Positions 56,188-64,000 of a stretch of DNA of 64,000 bases are shown in pieces. Source of the DNA: Microthyrium microscopicum. Lineage: Eukaryota > Ascomycota > Dothideomycetes > Microthyriales > Microthyriaceae. Within the stretch, counting starts at the first letter, position 1. The number at the start of each line of letters is the position of its first letter. Below the pieces are notes generated by a model. That model did not search any database. It worked only from the letters and a program-made list of their open reading frames with translations, and was not told the origin of the DNA. The stretch spans positions 181,340 through 245,339 of the forward strand of contig MU004243.1 of assembly GCA_010405405.1 (NCBI GenBank), written 5' to 3'. The position numbers were made by a program, and so were the translations under genes.

Positions 56188-57339
56188 ATGCGTGTCTCTT
56201 CAGTTGCCATTTTCTCGGCCATTGGCCTCGTTGCCGCCCAGGATTGTGCCAAAATTCCGGAGACCATCACCTACAACAAAGCCACCCTTCCCGACCCCTT
56301 CACAACCGTCGGCGGTGCCAAAGTAACCACCAAGGCACAATGGCAATGCAGACGCCAGGAGATCATCGAGTTACTCTCTCGCTACGAACTCGGTCCAAAA
56401 CCACCCAAGCCCGCTAATGTATCGGCCACTTTCTCCGGCAACTCCATAAAGATCACGATCACTGAAGCCGGCAAGACCATCACCATGTCTCCCAGCGTCA
56501 GAATTCCCACCGGCGGCTCGGCACCATATCCAGTGATCATTGCCTTTGGCATGCCCAGCATTGCGATCCCCGCTGGTGTAGCCGTGGTCAACTTCCAACC
56601 CGAACAGCTAGCCCCCAGCGACCCACCGCACGGCAAAGGCGCCTTTTTCAACATCTACGGCTCCAACCACAACGCCGGCGGCCTCATGGCCTGGGCCTGG
56701 GGTGTCAGCCGCGTAATCGACGCCATTGAACAGATTGGCGCCGCAGCAAAACTCGACCCTAAGAGAATTGGTGTTACAGGCTGCTCACGTTACGGAAAGG
56801 GTGCCTTGGCCTCTGGTGCTTTTGACGAGCGCATCTCCCTCACGCTGCCTCAAGAAGGTGGATCCGGCGGCCCAGGCTGCTGGCGTGTTGTAGCTGAGAT
56901 GAAGAGAAATGGGACCAAAGTCGAAGACGCAGTGCAAATCAGCGGTGGTGATCAGTGGTTCAATCCCAAGTTTGCGCAAAATGCAAAGAACGTCAACGCC
57001 TGGCCTGAAGACCATCATATGCTCATGGGCCTGGTTGCGCCACGTGGTCTGCTTGTCATTGAGAACACGGGTATTGATTATTTGGGACCACCAAGTACAG
57101 CTGCGTGCACAACGGCTGCGAAGGAGATTTACAAGTCGTTGGGAGCTGGAGACTCAATTGGGTATACAGCGTCTAACCATGGTCATTGCTCGTTGCCTGC
57201 GAACCAAGGACCTGATATTGCGTTGTTTGCGCAGCGATTCTTGTTTGGCAAGGCTGAGACTAAGACGGAGATGTGGAAGACGGACAAGAAATTTGATGTC
57301 AAGAAGTGGATTGACTGGGCTACTCCGACACTCACATAG
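56188..57339 (+). CDS. secreted 4-O-methyl-glucuronoyl methylesterase (CE15)
   Basis: A single-exon gene of 383 aa. Signal peptide MRVSSVAIFSAIGLVAAQ, no carbohydrate-binding module. The catalytic domain shows the CE15 nucleophile motif GVTGCSRYGKGA with Ser200, an acidic residue in LPQEGGSGG (Glu223), and the His in NHGHCSLP (His333). Six Cys (20, 54, 199, 231, 307, 334) match the three conserved disulfides. CE15 enzymes cleave the ester between 4-O-methyl-glucuronic acid of xylan and lignin alcohols, freeing hemicellulose from lignin. Length and features fit the compact CBM-less type (Cip2 catalytic domain). The next gene on the same strand is another secreted esterase. Confidence 0.92.
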   Translation: MRVSSVAIFSAIGLVAAQDCAKIPETITYNKATLPDPFTTVGGAKVTTKAQWQCRRQEIIELLSRYELGPKPPKPANVSATFSGNSIKITITEAGKTITMSPSVRIPTGGSAPYPVIIAFGMPSIAIPAGVAVVNFQPEQLAPSDPPHGKGAFFNIYGSNHNAGGLMAWAWGVSRVIDAIEQIGAAAKLDPKRIGVTGCSRYGKGALASGAFDERISLTLPQEGGSGGPGCWRVVAEMKRNGTKVEDAVQISGGDQWFNPKFAQNAKNVNAWPEDHHMLMGLVAPRGLLVIENTGIDYLGPPSTAACTTAAKEIYKSLGAGDSIGYTASNHGHCSLPANQGPDIALFAQRFLFGKAETKTEMWKTDKKFDVKKWIDWATPTLT

Positions 57340-57905
57340 TCGGCGGAATAAAACTCCTCTGCTTCTTTGAACTATAATGGATATGAGATGTAATAATCTG
57401 TGCTTTGAGTGTAAGGAGAAGATGGTTCCAAGCCGCGTTTCGAGTTTGACCATTGATTGACCAAAGAGCATGTTTGGCAAGTGCAACAAGATGTGAATCC
57501 ATGTTTAGCCACTGCTAGATATTAGACTATCTTCAATGTAGTAGGAGTTTCCATGGCATTGTTGTAATTCTCTTGTATAAACGCGATCCGAGTATATCAA
57601 CATACCTACGCAATCGTTCTTGAGCCGCGAACTACGCCAATGAACCGGAATTTCCAAATAGGGTATTGTTTTCAATATCTACTGCAAGAGGGCCAAAGCG
57701 GCCGGATCTTCCGATTTGCAATGATACCCAAGTATAAACACGTCTAAGCTTTCGTCCAAATATGAATTGCGTGGGTTATATATCTTTAATGATATAGTGG
57801 ATTTCTTTCTAGAAACATTTTCCATAGATATGTAGCCAAGTGCCCACTGCGTGGTAATTTGAAATATTTAAACATCTTGACTATTCTCCGTCAGAAGTCT
57901 TGAAT
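57340..57905. other. intergenic between the two esterase genes
   Basis: 3' flank of the CE15 gene and promoter of the carboxylesterase. No other feature seen. Confidence 0.5.
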
Positions 57906-59593
57906 ATGGCAAAGTCTACTATATCAGCATTACTGCTGCTAGTGATCAGCACATGCTCCGCGTGGGAAATCGGCCAGGAAGTTAGCACTTCCAGTGGTAC
58001 CTACAAAGGCCATGATTCTGCACTGAAGCCAGGCGTCTCAGAGTATCTGGGCATTCGCTATGGACAGGAAACTTCTGGTGCAAGACGCTTTGCGAAGCCA
58101 GTGGCTTTTCAGAGCTCGGAGAAGTTCACTGCGAACAAGTTCTCCCTGGATTGCCCGACGATACTTACCAATATCACTGGGTAAGTTCATGTTTTATACA
58201 GTAGCAAATTGACGCTGATGATTTCTAGACCAATGTCAGCCATCGCTACAGCAGCACAAGCTACCAACCCCGCCGGCGAGGACTGTCTAGCGCTCAACGT
58301 CTGGACCAAACCACAAGTTGGCGAAAAGAAAAAAGCAGTCATGGTCTGGGTATACGGTGGAGGATTCAACGTCGGCACAGCGCAGGATAAGGAATTCGAC
58401 GGCTCCGTATACGCCGAGACAGAAGATGTCGTTGTCGTCACCCTCAACTACCGCCTAGTCGTCTTCGGTTTCCCCAGCGGAGTCGACGGTGTTGACAAGA
58501 ACGTTGGCTTGCGCGACCAGCGTCTGGCGACTGAGTGGGTCAAGGCCAACATTGAGAAATTTGGCGGCGATCCTAACAGAATCATTCTGTGGGGACAGAG
58601 TGCTGGTGGCTTCTCTGTTGATAACTATGCGTATGCGTGGGCTAAGGAGAAGGATCCGGTCATTACTGGAATCATTGCTCAGTCTGGTGGTGCTTCTGCT
58701 GGACGTAATGGCATGGTCAAGGATGCTAATGGAACCACCAAGGCATGGGCGGATATGGCGCAGAAACTCTCATGCGCTACTGTAGGCCAGGCTTCTGTTG
58801 ACTGTGTTCGCACTAAACCATGGTTGGATGTGTTGAATGCTATGCGAGGCGGTCCAGGTCTTTCCAATGGACCCATGAGGTAAGATATGTGCTGCGATGA
58901 CTGAAGCCTAGACTGACTTGTCCAGCCCTTTTACACCAACAGCAGACAACGAAGTAGTCTTCAGTGACTATGCTGCACGCGCAAAGAGTGGAGCTTTCAT
59001 CAAAGTAGTACGTACATCCCGCTGCCTTTCTAACATGCTCTTTACTTACCAAATCACAGCCTCTCCTAATCGGCAACAACGACAATGAATCCGGCGGCGG
59101 AGCATTAGCATTCACAGGCAAAGGCAGCGATCCCGACACACTAGCCAAACAAAACGCCGGCTTCTCCTGCCCACCAGGCCGAGCAGCTGCAGACCGCGAA
59201 GCCCAAGGACTCGGCGCCTGGCGCTATCGATTCATGGCAAAATACTCCAACGCAGACACCACAAAGCACGGTGGAGAACTCAGTGTTGTATGGGGTACCA
59301 TGGACGGCCAGCGACCAAATTTGCCAAAGAGCACTGAGGAGGAATACACTCTTAGCAAGAATGTGATGAAGCGGTGGGCAGCGTTTGCAAAGGATCCAAA
59401 GGAGGGGTTGACGAAGTTGGGATGGCCGGTATTTGATTCTACTAAGGCTACGTTGGCTCTGCTTGGTGATGATAACAAGGCGGAGATCAAGTTCATTGAT
59501 GCGGCCAAGTATGACAAGGCTTGTGCTTCGTATTGGACTTCTATGGGAGCGGCGCCTGCGAAGCCGGTGATGATGAAGAGAATGATGGCATGA
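57906..59593 (+). CDS. secreted type-B carboxylesterase
   Basis: Four exons, 57906-58180, 58229-58879, 58926-59007 and 59060-59593, give 513 aa. Signal peptide MAKSTISALLLLVISTCSAW. The carboxylesterase/cholinesterase fold is shown by EDCLALNVW, the oxyanion-hole VYGGGF, LNYRLVVFGF, GLRDQRLATEWVKANIEKFG and the nucleophile elbow LWGQSAGG (Ser ~216). The acid is likely the Glu in GNNDNESGGG and the His that in KHGGELSVVWG. Introns are 45-52 nt. The ATG at 57906 is used; the open frame begins slightly upstream at a TTG. Substrate could be feruloyl, lipid or xenobiotic esters. Position beside CE15 hints at plant-polymer ester cleavage, which is inference. Confidence 0.88.
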
Positions 59594-59987
59594 ACGTTTT
59601 CTCTCTCTCGAAGATTTTGCTGGAGTAATGCCAGATTTGGATATGGATAGCTAGAGTAGGCTTTGGGTAGACATTAAGAGCACGAGTCTAAGTCCCTGGA
59701 AGTGGAAGTCAATCTTATGTAATTTATTTCTTTCCACGTTTGGCCTCGAAATGATAATTGTGAATGACTTACATACAAAATCAGCGATTAAAAGTGAGGT
59801 TGAAAGAAGAGTGGATGGATGATGCATGGAAGCCACGAGGAAATTGCCACGAGGTTTAAATCTGCTTCTTGGCAGCCGATTCCACGATTCATCATCAATC
59901 TTCAATCCCACCTTTTTCTCTCTTCACAGTCACTCTCGACAACTTTTTTCAATTGTCAGAGATCACAGAGATCATTCATTACACATC
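59594..59987. other. intergenic, SDHAF4 promoter/leader
   Basis: 394 bp. The last ~100 bp before the ATG is CT-rich (TTTTTCTCTCTTCACAGTC). No other feature. Confidence 0.5.
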
Positions 59988-60404
59988 ATGCCTATCAGAC
60001 TAATCTCTCGCTCTGCTTGCCGCATTGCTCCTCCACATCCCACGCGCTCCCTTCTTCTCCACATACGGCATGCATCGTTTGGACCTACCGCCTCGCCACC
60101 TCGACTTCCCAAAGAAGAACAAGAGATATTTGAAGAGCTTCAGCGACGGAGTACTGGCGCATTCAGTCAGCCCCGCGAAGAAGCAAAAGAGTCACAGCCA
60201 AGCGAATTGAAATCATCAGAGTCAACGACGCCTGAAGCGACGAAAAGCGAAGAAGTCCATCCGAATCTGAGACGAGGAGCGCCGCCTGAGTTTGCAGGTG
60301 ATACCAACCCAAAGACTGGTGAAGTAGGAGGACCGAAGAATGAGCCACAGCGATGGGGTCCAGGAAGCGATTATAGCTATAATGGGAGAGTGACAGATTT
60401 CTGA
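59988..60404 (+). CDS. SDHAF4: succinate dehydrogenase assembly factor 4 (Sdh8/SDHAF4 family)
   Basis: A single-exon gene of 138 aa. The N-terminus MPIRLISRSACRIAPPHPTR is a basic, non-acidic mitochondrial presequence. A charged linker follows, and then the DUF1674 C-terminal motif: DTNPKTGEVGGPKNEPQRWG and YSYNGRVTDF. Members bind flavinylated Sdh1 in the matrix, protect it from self-oxidation and help it join Sdh2. The frame is open ~160 nt upstream of this ATG, but the chosen start gives the family's usual presequence. Confidence 0.87.
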   Translation: MPIRLISRSACRIAPPHPTRSLLLHIRHASFGPTASPPRLPKEEQEIFEELQRRSTGAFSQPREEAKESQPSELKSSESTTPEATKSEEVHPNLRRGAPPEFAGDTNPKTGEVGGPKNEPQRWGPGSDYSYNGRVTDF

Positions 60405-61160
60405 GATGGAGAATTGATGATGATTGTACGATATCATGTGCCTAATACAGGTCCACGGGAGCAAAACTGGTAGATATATTGATATAGGCCACTGCTCAAC
60501 TGTACGAAACGAAGACTCGAAGCTGTTACAAGGTGAAATAAAAGTAAAATAGCCTATTCATCTATGATAATCGATTGGAACGGAGACTGAAAAATGCATG
60601 AGAATGCAACGGGTCGACAAAATAAATGGCTGTCCGAGCGAGTGAGATGTCTGCCACCTCACCTTTTAAACTTCAGACTCTTTAACTCCCATCGTATTCC
60701 ATATTCCATAATTCATTTTTCGCCGTCGATGGGAAATCAAGCAGTTCATATCAGAATGTAGCGAATGGCAGCCAACGAAGCTGATGGGAGCGCGCCATTT
60801 ACTCTGACCTTCGGTGGTGGTTGATTGGGACCTGCATGAGGCCCTGCAACTCAACACCGTGGACGTCCAAGTTGCCTGTCTTGTACTCCCATCCCATCTC
60901 GCACTTCCGTCAATCCTCAACTTTTTCACCGCTCTCTCTACCTGCCACTCGTTAAGCTAGTTCCATCGCATTCTATGGTAACCATTAAGTGCGAACCTGG
61001 TTTCCTGACTTCTCTGCCATCGCCATGCTCGACTTCTCGTAACCGCATCCATCCTCGAACCCTCCGCCTCGACCATTACGACTCCCCGAGCTCGACTTCC
61101 TGAAGTGCTCATACATCCATACCCTATCTTCCAGGGCTGGCAGGCCCAGCCGTCAACAAA
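60405..61160. other. intergenic between SDHAF4 and the mannosyltransferase gene
   Basis: No coding signal. The right ~250 bp is CT-rich and leader-like (CTCTCTCTACCTGCC). Confidence 0.5.
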
Positions 61161-62177
61161 ATGCCGAGCGGTGCTTTACCTCCCAAGAAGGCTTCTCCAT
61201 ATGTCGCCAATGTCAATCGCAACAAAGCCAGACAGATGTCTCCCCGGAGCGTTGTTCTTGGGGCTTTAGGTGTCATCGGTACTCTTTGGATGCTGTTCCG
61301 CCTGTTTGGCTCATCCTCAACCCCCAAATCAGCGCCCAAAAGCGTACCTGGAATGGGCGGATCAGCCTACGCAAAGACCGTCATCGTCACTGTTCTAGAC
61401 GAAAAAGCAGACGCAGACGGACCCATAGCCGACTTTGTCAAGCAGAACCGGATAGACTACGCAAAGAAGCATGGTAGGCCACACTTTCCTTGATGAATAC
61501 AAGAACTAACAAGACCAGGCTACGCGACCTTCTTTCCCTCCGCCAACAACTACACCATCAAACATGGCTCCTCCTCCTGGGCCAAAGTACCCGCCCTCCG
61601 CCACGCCATGACTCTCTTCCCCGAAGCCACCTACTTCTTCAACCTTGACCCCCACACTCTCATAATGAACCCAACACTAAGCATAGAAACCCATATCCTC
61701 GCCAAACAACGCCTCGAATCCCTCATGGTAACCGACGTCCCCATCGTGCCCCCGGACAGCGTCATAAAGACCTTCGCTGGCCTTAAAGGCGACCGAGTAG
61801 ATTTCGTCATAACCCAAGACCGCGAAGGACTCTCCGAAAAGTCCTTTATCATCCGCAACGGCGACTGGGCCCATTTCTTCCTCGACGCCTGGTTTGACCC
61901 GCTGTACCGCACATATAATTTCCAGCGCGCAGAGCGCCATGCGCTGGAACATATTGTGCAGTGGCACGGAACGATATTGGCAAAGTTGGCCCTGGTGCCG
62001 CAGAATATCATGAACAGTTATCATGAAAAGCAGGCGACGGCGGCGAATGATAATGGGATCTATAAGCCGGGAGATTTCATTGTCAATTTTGGCGACTGTA
62101 ATCAAAAGGCGAAAGGGCGGAATTGTGAGAATGAGATGAGGCCTTATTACGCCCGGTCGGTACAGGCTGATTTGTAG
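61161..62177 (+). CDS. GT34 alpha-1,6-mannosyltransferase subunit, Mnn10/Mnn11 family
   Basis: Two exons, 61161-61473 and 61519-62177, give 323 aa. A type II membrane anchor lies at ~28-50 (VVLGALGVIGTLWMLFRLFG) after a basic N-terminus, typical of Golgi glycosyltransferases. GT34 (GMA12/MNN10) features: SWAKVPALRHAM, EATYFFNLDPHTLIMNP, the GDWAHFFLDAWFDP block and ALEHIVQWH near the end. The usual metal-binding DxD is altered: the Asp in FNLDPHTLIM is followed by P-H-T, so the second Asp is missing. This may mean a non-catalytic or Mnn11-like partner subunit in the M-Pol II complex that extends the N-glycan outer-chain backbone. Confidence 0.85.
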
Positions 62178-62663
62178 GGAAATTAGTCTGGGGACTGGCG
62201 TGGTGAGGTTAGATCTTGTCTAGATATGATGATTCGTTTTTCAGCAATGTTATTATATGCATATGACTATCATATTGATTCTTATCAAATACTCGTACTC
62301 GTCAAAATACTCTACTTCCCCAGATATATTCTCACTTCTGGTGCCAATGTCACGGACTGGAAGTTCACTCTAGATGGAAAGTATATAAAATATGATATCG
62401 TCTCACATCAGTGATTTGGAACGATAAAAGTTGGATATGCCACTGGTAACAATTGTATCATGGATTAATATTTATCCTACAGCAATATAACATGCCGTAC
62501 TACTCTACAAAAGAAACTATATCTCAGATCTATATTCCCAAAAACATCAACGGCGCACTGCGTTGTAACCCCAAAACTCCAAAAAGTGTCAAAGAATAGG
62601 CTCAGAATGGTATACCCAACTCCGCTCAAAAAATGCGTATCAAATGTACAGTATACCGCTATT
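62178..62663. other. convergent intergenic region
   Basis: 486 AT-rich bases between the mannosyltransferase stop and the acyltransferase stop, on converging genes. 3' UTRs only. Confidence 0.55.
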
Positions 62664-64000
62664 TCACTGTGGTAATATTCTCCCATTCTCCTTACTAACA
62701 TCAACCACGACTTTGCCCTCCACCCATCTTGCAAATCGTACACTCGGCGCATCCACAAACCGCCAAAACACATCCGCAGCCCATATTATCAGTGGTATGT
62801 TGATACACGCGGCAAGTACAAAGCCTGCTACGTATTGACTCTCTGTTTCAACACCGGTGATTGACCATGCCCAACCTTCGACGATGTAGCCGACGACGTG
62901 CATGACTGGTCCGTGGACGAGGTAGAGCGCGTAGCTGATTTTGCCGAGATATTGTATTATGGGGGTGTTGAATGGCGCTTGGAGCAGCGGGAGACGGGTG
63001 GTGGCGAGCATGAGACCGATGCTGCCGAGAGTTTGGTAGAAGCGGTATTTTTCGCTCCACCATTCGGGGATTAAGGTTGCTAGGTAGCGCCAGCCGGGGG
63101 CAAGTTCGAAGTGGTCGTCAGGCTGGGACATGAAGTAGAGGGAGAGGATTGCGAGGGAGAGGTAGAGGATTGTGCGTGTTGACTTGAGAGAATGCAGGGA
63201 GGAATGAAGCGGTGCGACGGTAGGTGGTGTGGTGATGGCGGATATGAGATCGAGTTCGGCGAGGAACATGCCGCTGAAGAATAGCATGAGTTCCCAGCGG
63301 TCATTGCGCATGACGAAGAGGAATAGGCCGGAAAGAAAGGTTAGGCGGAGACCTGGACGTAGACGTGCAAGGGCGACGAGAGCGAGGAAGAGCATGAGGG
63401 AGGCGCGGAATTCGACGGGGATGGTCCAGAGATGGAGATCGTAGTTTGTGGAGCCGGAGAAAGTGGCCCAGTTAAAGACGCAGATGAAGTTGAACATTTG
63501 CCATATCCAGTCGTAGAATTGGAGTTTGAGGGTTAGTTGGGGCTCTAGGTGGTATTCTTGGACATTGCGGTGGAATGTTTTATCAATGGCTAGTGGACGG
63601 GTGCGTTCGAACCAGCCTAGACGTAGCATGCACAGAACGAGGAATGTCGAGGTAATTGTTGGGACGAAAAGGCGGAGTGCTCGTCGAAAGACTGAAGAGG
63701 ACATGGTCGTTAGGAGAGAATCATATTGGTGGCTCCGCATTTGTTTGAGCGGTTTGAATGATAGTGAATAGCCTGATATGACAAAAAAGACGCAGACCAT
63801 GGGTGGTCCAGAGTAGAATAGTCGTATAAAAGGGAGTTGTAGGAAGTTGCGATTCTGATCTGGTGGTCCATATCCATATCCGATTGTAATCACGAAACAT
63901 GTGTAGGCCATATGACAGAGGCATACTGCAAATGCAGCCAAACCACGCATTCCATCGAGATATGCAGTTGGTCTTAACCTTTCAGGCTTATGGGAATCTT
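62664..64000 (-). CDS. acyltransferase-3 family membrane protein (5' end outside window)
   Basis: The frame is open to the right edge (SHKPERLRPTAYLDGMRGLAAF), so the true start lies beyond base 64000. About 445 codons are visible. YLDGMRGLAAFAVCLCHMAY carries the R and H of the acyltransferase_3 (PF01757) active-site region. About ten hydrophobic helices follow, e.g. FFVISGYSLSF, TFLVLCMLRLGWF, LTFLSGLFLFVM and YLGKISYALYLVHGPVMHVV. Family members move acyl groups from acyl-CoA onto sugars, antibiotics or lipids at membranes. Many fungi have large sets of these with unknown substrates. No intron is apparent in the visible part. Confidence 0.85.
   Translation of the reverse strand, partial: DSHKPERLRPTAYLDGMRGLAAFAVCLCHMAYTCFVITIGYGYGPPDQNRNFLQLPFIRLFYSGPPMVCVFFVISGYSLSFKPLKQMRSHQYDSLLTTMSSSVFRRALRLFVPTITSTFLVLCMLRLGWFERTRPLAIDKTFHRNVQEYHLEPQLTLKLQFYDWIWQMFNFICVFNWATFSGSTNYDLHLWTIPVEFRASLMLFLALVALARLRPGLRLTFLSGLFLFVMRNDRWELMLFFSGMFLAELDLISAITTPPTVAPLHSSLHSLKSTRTILYLSLAILSLYFMSQPDDHFELAPGWRYLATLIPEWWSEKYRFYQTLGSIGLMLATTRLPLLQAPFNTPIIQYLGKISYALYLVHGPVMHVVGYIVEGWAWSITGVETESQYVAGFVLAACINIPLIIWAADVFWRFVDAPSVRFARWVEGKVVVDVSKENGRILPQ

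Overview
This window is nuclear DNA of a filamentous ascomycete (Pezizomycotina). Genes carry short GT-AG introns of about 45-85 nt, often with a CTAAC-like branch site. Promoters are pyrimidine-rich, and the gene set is typical: GID4, STB3, TOP3, METTL16, NGG1/ADA3, MDM12, SDHAF4, an MNN10/11-type mannosyltransferase and secreted esterases. A member of Leotiomycetes (Helotiales-like) is my best guess from the gene flavour, held loosely. I place about 19 protein genes. All multi-exon models were joined by hand, and the reading phase closes at every junction.

Layout. 0-5 kb: the 3' part of a GID4/VID24 ubiquitin-ligase substrate receptor, an 18-unit 19-bp minisatellite, and the Sin3-binding regulator STB3 (minus). 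5-8 kb: non-coding, with an old repeat-like patch around a 43-bp palindrome. 8-12 kb: TOP3 (minus) and a DUF1295 membrane enzyme (plus) share a 379-bp divergent promoter holding an MCB (ACGCGT) and an E-box (CACGTG). 12-19.4 kb: a full ABCC transporter and a secreted His-rich SURNod19-like protein (both minus). 21.5-27.6 kb: a disordered Ser/Pro-rich protein and a small secreted Gly-rich protein. 28.6-32.8 kb: METTL16 with an 11-nt microexon, and a membrane RING-H2 ligase whose first coding exon seems to be 4 nt. 34.5-38.8 kb: the SAGA subunit NGG1/ADA3 and an MFS transporter.

38.8-49.4 kb is a gene-poor stretch with one small Cys-rich gene. It holds a 153-bp MITE with perfect 39-bp terminal inverted repeats. 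It also holds an AT-rich island with a 644-bp Mutator-type MITE (9-bp target duplication), a second degenerate MITE and AT-rich repeats. 49.4-55.6 kb: MDM12, an interrupted tRNA-Arg(ACG)-like pseudogene beside a related short repeat, a 20-bp minisatellite, and two small conserved fungal genes. 56.2-64 kb is the densest part: a glucuronoyl methylesterase (CE15) followed by a secreted type-B carboxylesterase on the same strand, SDHAF4, a GT34 mannosyltransferase, and an acyltransferase-3 membrane protein cut by the right edge.

Most protein genes are single-copy housekeeping genes with no cluster logic. The two neighbouring secreted esterases are the only plausible functional module (plant cell-wall ester cleavage). 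I saw no convincing undescribed multi-gene system. The most unusual signals are structural: the two MITE families, the perfectly phased 19-bp repeat, the interrupted tRNA and the microexons.
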